Part shown: one piece after another, positions 7,508-14,145 of the stretch
How positions within the stretch are numbered: position 1 is the first letter of the stretch
How the letters are laid out: every line of letters starts with the position of its first letter
DNA from: Flavobacteriales bacterium
GTDB taxonomy: Bacteria; Bacteroidota; Bacteroidia; Flavobacteriales; Flavobacteriaceae
Length of the DNA: 14,145 bases
NCBI GenBank assembly: GCA_002737105.1
Contig: NSHO01000031.1
Coordinates: 1-14,145 of the forward strand
Direction: 5' to 3'
Made by a program: the position numbers and the translations under genes
Notes under the pieces: generated by a model
Told to the model about the DNA's origin: nothing
The model's input: the letters and a program-made list of their open reading frames with translations, nothing else
Databases searched by the model: none

Positions 7508-8517
7508 CTTCTTATTTTCTGTTCCCATTTCCAAGCACTTTTTAAACAATCATCCAAACTAGATGCTGCTTTCCATCCTAAAACATTGTTGGCTTTATCC
7601 GTATTTGCGTAAGCTTCAGTAATGTCGCCTTCTCGTCTTCCTACAATTTTATAATTTAGTTTTTGACCAGAAACTTTTTCAAAAGATTGAATGACTTCTA
7701 AAACCGAACTTCCTTTTCCAGTTCCTAAATTAAAAGTTTCTACGGGCGTACTATTTTTTTTATCTATTAATCGCTTCATGGCTATTACGTGGGCTTTTGC
7801 CAAATCTACCACATGAATATAATCTCTCACCGCTGTTCCATCAGCTGTGGGATAATCATTTCCATAAACGGAAAGTTCTTGTCGCAATCCCATGGCGGTT
7901 TGTGTGATAAATGGCACTAAATTTTGTGGAACGCCTAAAGGTAATTCGCCAATTTCAGCAGATTCATGTGCGCCAATTGGATTAAAATAACGAAGTAAAA
8001 TAGCTTTTAAGGCACTAACTTTTGAAGTATCTGTAATGATTTCTTCACCAATTTGCTTTGTGTTTCCGTAAGGTGACATTGCTGTTTGAACAGGTGCGTC
8101 TTCTGTAATTGGCATTTTTTCGGCTTGACCGTATACCGTACAAGAAGAACTAAAAATGAAATTTGCTGACGGTAATTTTGTTAATTCCTGCAACATATAA
8201 ATCAAAGCACTTATATTATTTTCGTAATATAATAACGGATTTTCAACACTTTCGCCAACGGCTTTGCTTGCAGCAAAATGAATTACTCCAGAAATATCAG
8301 TATATGTTGCAAAGAAATTTTGAACTGCTGTTTTTTCTCGTAAATCGATATTTTCAAAAATTGGTTTTTTTCCAGTGATTCGTTCAATTCCACTTAAAAC
8401 TTCAATTGAAGAATTAGAAAGGTTATCAATCGCAATCACTTCAAAACCTTCGTTCTGTAATTCTACAACTGTATGCGAACCGATAAAACCTAATCCTCCA
8501 GTAACTACTATTTTCAT
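7504..8517 (-). CDS. galE: UDP-glucose 4-epimerase
   Basis: GalE is a short-chain dehydrogenase-fold enzyme that interconverts UDP-glucose and UDP-galactose (some also the N-acetyl forms) with bound NAD. Its length of 337 residues is standard. The Rossmann motif GGLGFIG is at 7-13, followed by the IDN strand end at 30-32. The catalytic set is S125 in FSSSCTVYG and Y150/K154 in SPYGNTK. NLVPFITQTA, GTAVRDYIHVVDLA, NLGTGKGSSVLEV and REGDI are all typical. It lies downstream of a sugar aminotransferase on the same strand, 59 nt apart with a short tandem repeat between, suggesting a shared role in nucleotide-sugar supply for surface glycans. No terminator separates it from the convergent M23 gene. 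Confidence 0.97.
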   Translation of the reverse strand: MKIVVTGGLGFIGSHTVVELQNEGFEVIAIDNLSNSSIEVLSGIERITGKKPIFENIDLREKTAVQNFFATYTDISGVIHFAASKAVGESVENPLLYYENNISALIYMLQELTKLPSANFIFSSSCTVYGQAEKMPITEDAPVQTAMSPYGNTKQIGEEIITDTSKVSALKAILLRYFNPIGAHESAEIGELPLGVPQNLVPFITQTAMGLRQELSVYGNDYPTADGTAVRDYIHVVDLAKAHVIAMKRLIDKKNSTPVETFNLGTGKGSSVLEVIQSFEKVSGQKLNYKIVGRREGDITEAYANTDKANNVLGWKAASSLDDCLKSAWKWEQKIRS

Positions 8518-8533
8518 ATTTTTTTAGCTTATG

Positions 8534-8557
8534 GCTAACAGCTAACAGCTAACAGCT
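8534..8557. repeat. Tandem 7-bp repeat (GCTAACA x3 plus GCT) between galE and the aminotransferase gene
   Basis: Three perfect copies of GCTAACA (8534-8540, 8541-8547, 8548-8554) are followed by GCT. Related half-units flank the array: AGCTTATG before it and AAAGCTAA at 8569-8575. It occupies the 59-nt gap upstream of galE, read as TGTTAGC units on the coding strand. Similar TTAGC-type arrays are familiar in Flavobacterium intergenic DNA, and unit number may vary between strains. Confidence 0.8.
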
Positions 8558-8576
8558 GCATAAACTGAAAGCTAAT

Positions 8577-9704
8577 TTAAACGTATTCTAAAACCGTATC
8601 GGTAATAAATTTAATTTGTTCATCGTCTAATTCCGTATGCATTGGTAAAGCAATGACTTCTTTACACAACAGATTGGTTACAGGAAAATCTTCTTCTTTA
8701 TAGCGAATATCAGCATACGCTTTCTGACTATGTAATGGGATTGGATAATAAATAGCACAAGGAATACCTTTTTCTTGTAAATGTGCTAATAATCCATCAC
8801 GTTTTCCGTTTGTAATTCGTATTACATATTGATGAAATACATGACAATCGCAAGTGTCGCAAATAGTTGGTGCTACGATATTTTTATTTAAACCCAAAGC
8901 AAGTGAATATTTTCTTGCAGCATTTTGACGAGCACTGTTATAGGTGTCTAAATGAGGTAATTTTGCTTTTAAAACGCCTGCTTGAATACTATCTAAACGG
9001 GAATTTACACCTACAACATCATGATGATAACGTTCGTACATTCCGTGATTTACAATTCCTCTTATTTTATGAGCTAATGCATCATCATTTGTGTAAATAG
9101 CACCACCATCACCATAACAGCCTAGATTTTTTGATGGGAAAAATGATGTTGCGGCCACATGTCCAATTGTGCCCACTTTCTTTTTAGAGCCGTCTTTTGC
9201 AGTATAATCTGCTCCAATTGCTTGTGCGTTATCTTCAATTACGTACAAATTATGTTCGTTGGCAATTTCCATAATCGCATCCATATTGACAGCGCGACCA
9301 AATAAATGTACAGGAACAATCGCTTTAGTTTTCGGAGTAATGGCTTTACGAATACCTTCTAGTGAAATGTTCATGTTATTCCTATCTACATCCACTAAAA
9401 CCGGAGTTAATTGCAATAAAGCAATCACTTCAACGGTTGCCGCGAATGTAAAATCAGCAGTTATAACTTCATCGCCAGGTTGTAAATCCAATCCCATCAT
9501 GGCAATTTGCAAGGCATCTGTTCCGTTAGCACAAGGAATTACGTGTTTTACGCCTAAATATTTTTCTAAATCATCCTGAAATTCGTGCACCAATGGACCA
9601 TTTATATAGGTATTTGTATCTAAAACCTCTTGAATAGAAACATTTACTTCCTCTTTTATTTTTTCGTATTGACTTTTTAAGTCAACCATTTGTAATTTTT
9701 TCAT
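8577..9704 (-). CDS. DegT/DnrJ/EryC1/StrS-family sugar aminotransferase, WbpE/WlbE-like
   Basis: This PLP enzyme (375 residues, normal length) aminates a nucleotide-linked keto-sugar, normally with glutamate as donor. Visible features are CANGTDALQIA (58-68, phosphate-binding region), PGDEVITADFTFAAT (76-90), EDNAQAIGA (157-165, with D158 for the PLP nitrogen and Q161), and the Schiff-base lysine K192 in SFFPSKNLGCYGDGG. HHDVVGVNSRLD and the IYYPIPLHSQ segment follow. Several of these match WbpE/WlbE, which make UDP-2,3-diacetamido uronic acid precursors for O-antigen, more closely than desosamine-type members; this is from memory. With galE and divergent waaA beside it, a role in surface polysaccharide or lipopolysaccharide sugars is likely. 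The start lies 24 nt after the stop of an upstream small membrane protein gene. Confidence 0.92.
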   Translation of the reverse strand: MKKLQMVDLKSQYEKIKEEVNVSIQEVLDTNTYINGPLVHEFQDDLEKYLGVKHVIPCANGTDALQIAMMGLDLQPGDEVITADFTFAATVEVIALLQLTPVLVDVDRNNMNISLEGIRKAITPKTKAIVPVHLFGRAVNMDAIMEIANEHNLYVIEDNAQAIGADYTAKDGSKKKVGTIGHVAATSFFPSKNLGCYGDGGAIYTNDDALAHKIRGIVNHGMYERYHHDVVGVNSRLDSIQAGVLKAKLPHLDTYNSARQNAARKYSLALGLNKNIVAPTICDTCDCHVFHQYVIRITNGKRDGLLAHLQEKGIPCAIYYPIPLHSQKAYADIRYKEEDFPVTNLLCKEVIALPMHTELDDEQIKFITDTVLEYV

Positions 9705-9728
9705 GATTGAGTTTATCTGATTGCAAAA

Positions 9729-9923
9729 TTACGAATTATCATTTGAAGATTGCTTTTTTCTTTCAAAAAAATATAGAATTAAACAAGCAAGTAAAGAACT
9801 AAAAAAAGATCTAAATAGAATTTTTTGAATAGGTTCGTTTTCATACAAAAAATAGCTTGAAATTATAGAATATGTTGCAAATCCAACAAAGAAAAATAAA
9901 AGTTTTTTGTAAAATGGTTTCAT
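9729..9923 (-). CDS. Small two-helix membrane protein of unknown function
   Basis: This 64-residue protein has two hydrophobic segments (about 7-27 and 36-53), a short linker (ENEPIQKILFRSFF) and a charged polar tail (ERKKQSSNDNS). I recognise no family. It is supported as a gene by its membrane-protein composition, its position 24 nt upstream of the aminotransferase start on the same strand, and the tidy 51-bp divergent spacer to waaA. It would be the first gene of the - strand cluster. No clear TAnnTTTG box was found upstream on the - strand. Confidence 0.65.
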   Translation of the reverse strand: MKPFYKKLLFFFVGFATYSIISSYFLYENEPIQKILFRSFFSSLLACLILYFFERKKQSSNDNS

Positions 9924-9949
9924 AAAGTCATAATTAAATTAAACATTTG

Positions 9950-9957
9950 TATTTTTG
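9950..9957 (+). promoter_or_regulatory. Candidate -7 box for waaA
   Basis: TATTTTTG at 9950-9957 matches the Bacteroidota -7 consensus TAnnTTTG and lies 17 bp before the waaA start codon, implying a leader of roughly ten nucleotides. No convincing TTG-type -33 box is present at the expected distance, so this is weaker than the lipoprotein promoter at 13529-13557. Confidence 0.4.
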
Positions 9958-9974
9958 AGGTGTAAATTTATAAT

Positions 9975-11234
9975 ATGTACCAAATATATAATTTAATTAT
10001 TCTTTTTTCCACACTAATTTTAAAGCTTTTGGCATTTTTTAGTTCGAAAGTAAAATTATTTGTAGCAGGGAGAAAATTAGTTTTTCAAACGTTACAAAAT
10101 AAAATTCAAGAAATTGATAAAACGATTTGGTTTCACGCAGCGTCTTTAGGAGAATATGAACAAGGCTTGCCTGTTATAGAAAAAGTAAAGGCACAATTTC
10201 CAAATCATAAAATAATAATTACATTTTTTTCGCCTTCGGGATATGAAGTGCGAAAAAACAATACTGTTGCAGATGTTACGGTATATTTGCCTTTGGATAC
10301 TATTGCTAATGCCAAACAATTTTTAAAATTAGTGCATCCAGAAATGGCCTTTTTCATTAAGTACGAATATTGGCCCAATTATCTTAATGAACTAAAAAAT
10401 CAAAATATTAAGACCTATTTAATTTCTGGAATTTTCAGGGAAAATCAAGCTTTTTTTAAATGGTATGGCGGATTTTACAGAAAGGCGCTGAGAACATTTA
10501 CCTATTTTTTTGTACAGAATGAAACTTCAAAAAAATTATTACATTCTATAGGTTTTGAAAACGTTAAAATTTCTGGAGACACCCGTTTTGATAGGGTAGT
10601 GACCATTTTAGAAAAAGATAATTCGTTAGATTTTATTGCAGCATTTACAAATAATCAGCCAACAATTGTAATTGGCAGTAGTTGGCCAAAAGATGAAGAA
10701 TTATTAATTCATTTCATCAACCACGCCTCAAATGACATTAAATTTATAATTGCACCTCATACAATTGATAAAAATCAAATTTTAAATCTAAAATCTAAAA
10801 TTTCAAAGAAAACAATATTATTTTCCGAAAAAGAGGAGATGCTGAAACAAGTTCAGCAAGACAAATTAGCTGATTTCAATGTATTTATAATTGACACTAT
10901 CGGAATTTTAACTAAGATTTATTCTTATGCAGACATTGCCTACGTTGGTGGTGGTTTCGGAAATCCAGGGGTGCACAACATTTTAGAACCAGCCACTTTT
11001 GGAATTCCAATTGTAATTGGTCCAAATTATTCACACTTTGCAGAAGCAACAGCTTTGGTTGGTTTAGGAGGTTGTATTTCTGTAAAAAATCAATCAGAAT
11101 TAAATGATACGTTTAACTTGTTATTACAAAACAAGGAGGAACGATTAGAAAAAGGACACATTTGTAGTACTTTTGTGCAAATGAATAAGGGTGCCACGGA
11201 AAATATATTAAAACATCTCTTAACGAAATATTAA
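9975..11234 (+). CDS. waaA: 3-deoxy-D-manno-octulosonic acid (Kdo) transferase
   Basis: WaaA (KdtA) is a GT30 glycosyltransferase that attaches Kdo from CMP-Kdo to lipid A precursor at the inner face of the cytoplasmic membrane. The 419 residues are typical. An N-terminal hydrophobic anchor (about 4-23) is followed by the GT30 N domain with the catalytic base E60 in FHAASLGEYEQG. IKYEYWPN, ISGIFRENQAFFKW and VKISGDTRFDRV are conserved. The C-terminal nucleotide-binding domain has VIGSSWPKDEE and YVGGGFGNPGVHNILEPATFGIPIVIGP. Unusually, residues 288-297 (EMLKQVQQDK) are encoded by a copy of a palindromic interspersed repeat, an in-frame insertion in a variable loop before the conserved IDTIGILTKIYSYADIAYVGGG segment. 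The gene diverges from a sugar-aminotransferase/galE cluster, consistent with envelope glycan synthesis. Confidence 0.96.
   Translation: MYQIYNLIILFSTLILKLLAFFSSKVKLFVAGRKLVFQTLQNKIQEIDKTIWFHAASLGEYEQGLPVIEKVKAQFPNHKIIITFFSPSGYEVRKNNTVADVTVYLPLDTIANAKQFLKLVHPEMAFFIKYEYWPNYLNELKNQNIKTYLISGIFRENQAFFKWYGGFYRKALRTFTYFFVQNETSKKLLHSIGFENVKISGDTRFDRVVTILEKDNSLDFIAAFTNNQPTIVIGSSWPKDEELLIHFINHASNDIKFIIAPHTIDKNQILNLKSKISKKTILFSEKEEMLKQVQQDKLADFNVFIIDTIGILTKIYSYADIAYVGGGFGNPGVHNILEPATFGIPIVIGPNYSHFAEATALVGLGGCISVKNQSELNDTFNLLLQNKEERLEKGHICSTFVQMNKGATENILKHLLTKY
10836..10863. repeat. Interspersed palindromic repeat captured in frame inside waaA
   Basis: TGCTGAA (10840-10846) and TTCAGCA (10852-10858) form a perfect 7-bp inverted repeat around ACAAG. 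With its flanks (GAGA before, AGACA after) it is nearly the reverse complement of a TGTCATGCTGAA...TTTCAGCATCTC element that I recall as abundant between genes in Flavobacterium and relatives. A diverged relative lies at 13907-13975 in this window. Here it encodes EMLKQVQQDK of WaaA. Confidence 0.65.
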
Positions 11235-11288
11235 AATTCGACACAACTTTGTGAATTATACTAACTTGCAAGTATTAAATTAAACTTT

Positions 11289-13454
11289 ATGAAATTTTTA
11301 AAACTATTTTTATTATTATTTATTGTTCAAACCCAAGCCCAACAAGGTGGCATGTGGATTCCATCTTTGTTGCAAGGTATGAATGAAAAAGAAATGAAAG
11401 CTTTAGGTTCTAAACTAACTGCAGAACAAATTTATTCTATAAACAAATCGTCTTTAAAAGATGCAGTTCCACAATTTGACGGCGGTTGTACTGCAGAAAT
11501 GATCTCTTCCAAAGGCTTATTGTTAACCAATCACCATTGTGGTTATGATAACATACAATATCATTCAACAGTTGAACACGATTATTTAGCCGATGGTTTT
11601 TGGGCTTATAAAATGGAAGAAGAACTTCCAAATCCTGGAGTGGTAGTTACTTTTATTGTGAAAATTGATGATGTAACCACAAAAGTATTTGAAGGGGTAG
11701 CAGCTTTAATTTCAGAAGTAGAAAAGCAAAAGAAAATTCAAGAAAATATTGCAGCATTGAACAAATCTTATGAAAGAGAAGCTTGGCAAGATGTTTTAGT
11801 ACGCTCTTTTTATGATGGCAATCAATATTTATTATTCGTTACAGAAAACTTTAAAGACATTCGATTAGTGGGTGCACCGCCTAGTTCTATTGGGAAATTT
11901 GGTTCTGACACCGACAACTGGGTTTGGCCTCGTCATACGGGAGATTTTTCTTTATTCAGAGTTTACGCGGATAAAAATAATCGTCCAGCAGCCTATTCTA
12001 AAGACAATGTGCCTTACAAACCCAAACATTTTTTCCCGGTTTCCGCAAAAGGAATCCAAGAAAACGATTTTACTATGGTAATGGGTTATCCTGGGAAAAC
12101 TACAGAATATTTACCGTCTTACGCCGTGAAGCAAATGGTAAACGATTTAAACCCGGCTAGAATTGAAGTGCGTGATGCGGCTTTAAAAGTTCAAGATGGT
12201 TTTATGAGAAAAGACCAAGCGATAAAAATTCAATATGCGTCAAAATATGCTGGAGTAGCTAATTATTGGAAAAAATGGATTGGAGAGCGCAAAGGATTAA
12301 TTAAAGCCAATGCAGTTGGTGCAAAACAAGTTTTTGAAAAAGATTTAACTGATAAAATTATCAAAGCTGGAAAACAAGCAGAATATGGGAATTTATTATC
12401 TGACTTTGCTACAAATTATGCTGCTATTAAAGAGTATGCTATTGCAAGAGATTATTATACCGAAGTGGTTTTAAGAAATACAGAAATTTTATCTTTTGGC
12501 TACCGTTTGTTTCAATTGGAGCAAGTTTACAATTCAAAAGGAGAGCAAGCTTTTAATGATAGAAAAAAGAATTTAATTGAAGCATTTGAACCTTTGTATA
12601 AAGATTTTAATGCCCAAGTTGACGAAAAAGTATTCGAAAAATTAATTGCTATTTATAGTAAAAAATCGCCGCAACAATTTTTACCTGAAACTTTAAAAGT
12701 AGTTGATGCTACTCAATTAGCAACTGATATTTTTAAGTTGTCTAAGTTAACTTCTTATACTGGTTTGAAAGAATTATTATCTGGAGATGCCAAATCAGTT
12801 TTAGAAAGATTAAATCAAGATAAAGGTTTTGCTTTTGTGAAAACACTTGCGGAAGCATATAACAAAAATGTAGCAGCCAAATATGATGAGATCAATCTAA
12901 AAAACATGGCTACACAACGTTCTTACATGAAAGCCATTTTAGAGTTGAGTCCAAAATCGGTAAGAATTTTTCCAGATGCCAATTCTACTTTGCGTGTAAC
13001 GTACGGAAAAGTAAAAGGATACAAGCCAAGCGATGCAGTTGTGTATGCGCCATTTACTTATTTAGATGGTGTCATGGAAAAATATGTTCCTGGAGATTAT
13101 GAATTTGATGTACCACAAAAACTAATCGATTTGTATAATGCAAAAGATTATGGTAAATATGCTGATAATGGCAAAATGCCCGTGGCTTTTATTGCTACAA
13201 ATCATACTACTGGAGGAAATTCTGGAAGTCCAGCTATTGATGCCAATGGAAACCTAATTGGGCTAAATTTCGACCGTGTTTGGGAAGGAACAATGAGTGA
13301 TGTATATTATTCTCCAGATATTTGTAGAAATATTATGGTAGATACACGATATATTCTATTTATTATTGATAAATATGCTGGTGCGAAAAATTTAATTGAA
13401 GAAATGAAAATCATTTATAATCAGTCTGATACGCCTAAAAATAAAGGAAAATAG
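11289..13454 (+). CDS. S46-family dipeptidyl-peptidase, DPP11-like by specificity residue
   Basis: S46 enzymes are periplasmic serine exopeptidases of the chymotrypsin fold with a helical cap; they remove dipeptides from the N-terminus of peptides. The 721 residues match DPP7/DPP11 length. A signal peptide (MKFLKLFLLLFIVQTQA, cleavage near residue 17) precedes GGMWIPSLL. The triad is visible as H83 in TNHHCGY (82-83 are both His), D219 in WPRHTGDFSLFR, and S645 in TGGNSGSP. C67 and C84 could form a disulfide. R663, 18 residues after the nucleophile (LNFDRVWEG), corresponds to Arg673 of Porphyromonas DPP11, which selects Asp/Glu at P1; DPP7 has Gly there. An acidic-residue preference is therefore inferred. 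It likely feeds peptide nutrition. A 54-bp AT-rich gap precedes it, and no clear promoter box or terminator was found on either side. Confidence 0.95.
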   Translation: MKFLKLFLLLFIVQTQAQQGGMWIPSLLQGMNEKEMKALGSKLTAEQIYSINKSSLKDAVPQFDGGCTAEMISSKGLLLTNHHCGYDNIQYHSTVEHDYLADGFWAYKMEEELPNPGVVVTFIVKIDDVTTKVFEGVAALISEVEKQKKIQENIAALNKSYEREAWQDVLVRSFYDGNQYLLFVTENFKDIRLVGAPPSSIGKFGSDTDNWVWPRHTGDFSLFRVYADKNNRPAAYSKDNVPYKPKHFFPVSAKGIQENDFTMVMGYPGKTTEYLPSYAVKQMVNDLNPARIEVRDAALKVQDGFMRKDQAIKIQYASKYAGVANYWKKWIGERKGLIKANAVGAKQVFEKDLTDKIIKAGKQAEYGNLLSDFATNYAAIKEYAIARDYYTEVVLRNTEILSFGYRLFQLEQVYNSKGEQAFNDRKKNLIEAFEPLYKDFNAQVDEKVFEKLIAIYSKKSPQQFLPETLKVVDATQLATDIFKLSKLTSYTGLKELLSGDAKSVLERLNQDKGFAFVKTLAEAYNKNVAAKYDEINLKNMATQRSYMKAILELSPKSVRIFPDANSTLRVTYGKVKGYKPSDAVVYAPFTYLDGVMEKYVPGDYEFDVPQKLIDLYNAKDYGKYADNGKMPVAFIATNHTTGGNSGSPAIDANGNLIGLNFDRVWEGTMSDVYYSPDICRNIMVDTRYILFIIDKYAGAKNLIEEMKIIYNQSDTPKNKGK

Positions 13455-13528
13455 GCAATATTTTCTAAGTTTTATAGGATGAATTATACAAGAATTAAAA
13501 AATATTTTAAAAAAAATTAAAAAAAGTA

Positions 13529-13557
13529 TTTGTCATTTAATTTTTTTTATATCTTTG
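13529..13557 (+). promoter_or_regulatory. Strong Bacteroidota-type promoter for the small lipoprotein gene
   Basis: TTTG at 13529-13532 and TATCTTTG at 13550-13557 are separated by 17 bp, matching the -33/-7 (TTTG / TAnnTTTG) arrangement of Bacteroidota sigma-ABfr promoters. The spacer is almost pure A/T. Transcription would start near 13563, leaving a leader of about 30 nt, itself AT-rich, before the ATG at 13593. The rest of the 138-bp gap after the S46 gene shows no gene. Confidence 0.8.
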
Positions 13558-13592
13558 CTTTATAAATAATTAACCTTTATAATTAAATTAAG

Positions 13593-13784
13593 ATGAAAAA
13601 AGTTGTTTTAAGTTTAGCATTCGTTGCTGCTGTATTAGTTTCTTGTAACAAAAAAGCGGAAGAAACTCCAGCTGCTGACTCTACTGCTGTAGATACTACT
13701 GCTGTTGTAGCTGACTCTACTGCTGTAGATACTGCTGCTGTTAAAGTAGATAGCGCTGCTGTAAAAACTGAAGAAGTTAAATAA
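13593..13784 (+). CDS. Very small repetitive lipoprotein
   Basis: This 63-residue protein has a lipoprotein signal peptide ending in the lipobox LVSC, so C18 is the predicted lipidated first residue of a 46-residue mature chain. After NKKAEETPA the chain consists of three 12-residue units: ADSTAVDTTAVV (28-39), ADSTAVDTAAVK (40-51) and the looser VDSAAVKTEEVK (52-63). The first 24 bases of units 1 and 2 are identical, pointing to recent duplication. Codon choice is narrow (GCT for Ala, GTA/GTT for Val, ACT for Thr), unlike most genes here. Together with the strong promoter and terminator, this suggests high expression. Function is unknown; it is probably an unstructured, acidic, membrane-tethered peptide. 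The reverse-strand frame over it is only a consequence of the repeats. Confidence 0.88.
   Translation: MKKVVLSLAFVAAVLVSCNKKAEETPAADSTAVDTTAVVADSTAVDTAAVKVDSAAVKTEEVK
13674..13781 (+). repeat. Three tandem 36-bp units inside the lipoprotein gene
   Basis: Units start at 13674, 13710 and 13746. Units 1 and 2 share their first 24 bases exactly (GCTGACTCTACTGCTGTAGA then TACT) and differ at only a few later positions; unit 3 is diverged. The array keeps the reading frame, so copy-number change would lengthen or shorten the lipoprotein by 12 residues. Confidence 0.8.
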
Positions 13785-13796
13785 TAATATTTGATC

Positions 13797-13842
13797 TTCT
13801 TTTCGAAAAGAAATCAATCCCGACCAAGTCGGGATTTTTTTT
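13797..13842 (+). terminator. Double hairpin with strong intrinsic terminator after the lipoprotein gene
   Basis: TTCTTTTCGAAAAGAA at 13797-13812 is a perfect 16-bp palindrome. Four bases later AATCCCGAC (13816-13824) pairs with GTCGGGATT (13828-13836) around the loop CAA, and T residues continue to 13842. The second hairpin is a textbook intrinsic terminator. The first may protect the mRNA 3' end or assist termination. Confidence 0.93.
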
Positions 13843-13906
13843 GCTCAAAAGTGAACGAAATGAAGTTAGTATTTGTGAGATGAGTAAAATGCATACGCGT
13901 ATACTT

Positions 13907-13975
13907 GTCATGCTGAAAGCATCTCATTTACTACTGACGAGTGTATTAGATTGCGTGAGACCCTTTCAGGGTGAC
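13907..13975. repeat. Degenerate interspersed element with palindromic arms
   Basis: Two 20-nt arms, GTCATGCTGAAAGCATCTCA (13907-13926) and TGAGACCCTTTCAGGGTGAC (13956-13975), are inverted copies matching at 16 of 20 positions around 29 bp. Each arm is also a palindrome by itself (ATGCT-GAA-AGCAT, ACCCT-TTC-AGGGT), and the four mismatches between arms are compensated within each arm. This points to selection for structure or to a structured insertion element. It is related in sequence to the repeat inside waaA. No gene is seen in the 13843-14056 spacer that holds it. Confidence 0.7.
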
Positions 13976-14006
13976 TAACGTTGTAGAAAGTTAATAGGTT
14001 GAAATG

Positions 14007-14045
14007 CTTTGTGAATCTCGGAGTTTCTTTGTGAATCTTTGCGAA
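14007..14045. repeat. Short direct repeats CTTTGTGAATCT
   Basis: CTTTGTGAATCT occurs at 14007-14018 and 14027-14038, with a third partial copy CTTTGCGAA at 14037-14045. The CTTTGTGAA...CTTTGCG pattern resembles another intergenic repeat family that I recall from Bacteroidota. It lies just downstream of the stop codon of the - strand gene at the window edge. Confidence 0.55.
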
Positions 14046-14056
14046 ACAGCTCTCAA

Positions 14057-14143
14057 TTACCCAAAAACATCTTCAGCTGGAGGAAAAATTTCATGCGACA
14101 TTGAAAAATCTAAATATTCGGCTTTTGCACCATATTTTAAAAT
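14057..14143 (-). CDS. C-terminal end of an unidentified protein (partial)
   Basis: On the - strand an open frame enters from the right edge and ends at a TAA (14057-14059) after 28 codons. It ends KAEYLDFSMSHEIFPPAEDVFG. Codon use and composition look like a real protein C-terminus, and the spacing after the repeats is natural, but the fragment is too short for me to assign a family. The gene continues beyond the window. Confidence 0.6.
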   Translation of the reverse strand: MLKYGAKAEYLDFSMSHEIFPPAEDVFG

Positions 14144-14145
14144 TT

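Noticed and set aside
9259..9579. 106-codon + strand frame inside the sugar aminotransferase
   Set aside because: It is antisense to a strongly supported enzyme. The sequence has no domain and arises from codon bias.
10777..10803. AAATCTAAAATCTAAAATTT-like direct repeat in waaA
   Set aside because: It is a low-complexity AT stretch coding for LNLKSKISK; no independent sign of a repeat element.
11264..11273. Palindrome ACTTGCAAGT upstream of the S46 peptidase as an operator, and TAACTTGC nearby as a -7 box
   Set aside because: Ten bases only, and the box misses the consensus at two key positions.
13635..13817. Reverse-strand open frame over the lipoprotein gene (Ser/Tyr repeats)
   Set aside because: It is the complement of the tandem repeat, runs through the terminator and has no signals of its own.
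13893..13902. 10-bp palindrome ATACGCGTAT
   Set aside because: It is short, occurs once in the window, and is not placed near a promoter of a known gene.
1..14145. CRISPR array, tRNA/rRNA genes, insertion sequences, toxin-antitoxin or phage-defence genes
   Set aside because: I looked for regular spaced repeats, cloverleaf-like segments and transposase or defence motifs on both strands and saw none.

Overview
The window is AT-rich chromosomal DNA of a Bacteroidota bacterium, most likely a Flavobacteriaceae (Flavobacterium-like) species. The protein sequences point there: PurT, pirin, an S46 dipeptidyl-peptidase and a DUF6370-like protein. So do the near absence of Shine-Dalgarno sequences and promoter boxes of the Bacteroidota type (TAnnTTTG with an upstream TTTG). 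Several short interspersed repeats also resemble families I recall from Flavobacterium intergenic DNA. No mobile element, CRISPR array, tRNA, rRNA or defence system is visible. Most of the window is housekeeping and cell-envelope genes.

Left part (1-4067, all +): the 3' portion of a class I aspartate-type aminotransferase, a repeat-like spacer, then a tightly packed run. This run is purT (formate-dependent purine synthesis), a small secreted cysteine-rich DUF6370-like protein, a pirin-family cupin, an SRPBCC/DUF1857-type gene split by a frame change, and a small two-helix membrane protein. Gaps are 14 nt or less, or the genes overlap, so this looks like one operon. It ends at a bidirectional terminator facing a convergent gene.

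Middle (4117-7507): a large membrane-anchored protein of unknown function (- strand) diverges from fabD (fatty acid synthesis). They share a short promoter region containing a perfect 9-2-9 palindrome. fabD has its own terminator. It is followed by a cytoplasmic-looking M23 metallopeptidase-fold protein, which overlaps galE tail to tail by 4 bp.

Right part (7504-14145): a - strand cluster holds a small membrane protein, a WbpE/WlbE-like sugar aminotransferase and galE. It diverges from waaA (Kdo transferase), which suggests surface-glycan and LPS synthesis. Next come an S46 dipeptidyl-peptidase with a DPP11-type specificity residue and a very small repetitive lipoprotein with a textbook Bacteroidota promoter and a strong terminator. 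A spacer of about 210 bp carries degenerate interspersed repeats, and the window closes with the last 28 codons of an unidentified - strand gene.

Most worth a second look are four things: the DUF1857-type gene, whose frame break sits on a T TTA AAA slippery heptamer; a copy of an interspersed palindromic repeat captured in frame inside waaA, with a diverged relative near 13.9 kb; the stand-alone M23 domain of a type I recall from larger fusion enzymes; and the symmetrical divergent promoter upstream of fabD. No complete novel system is evident.
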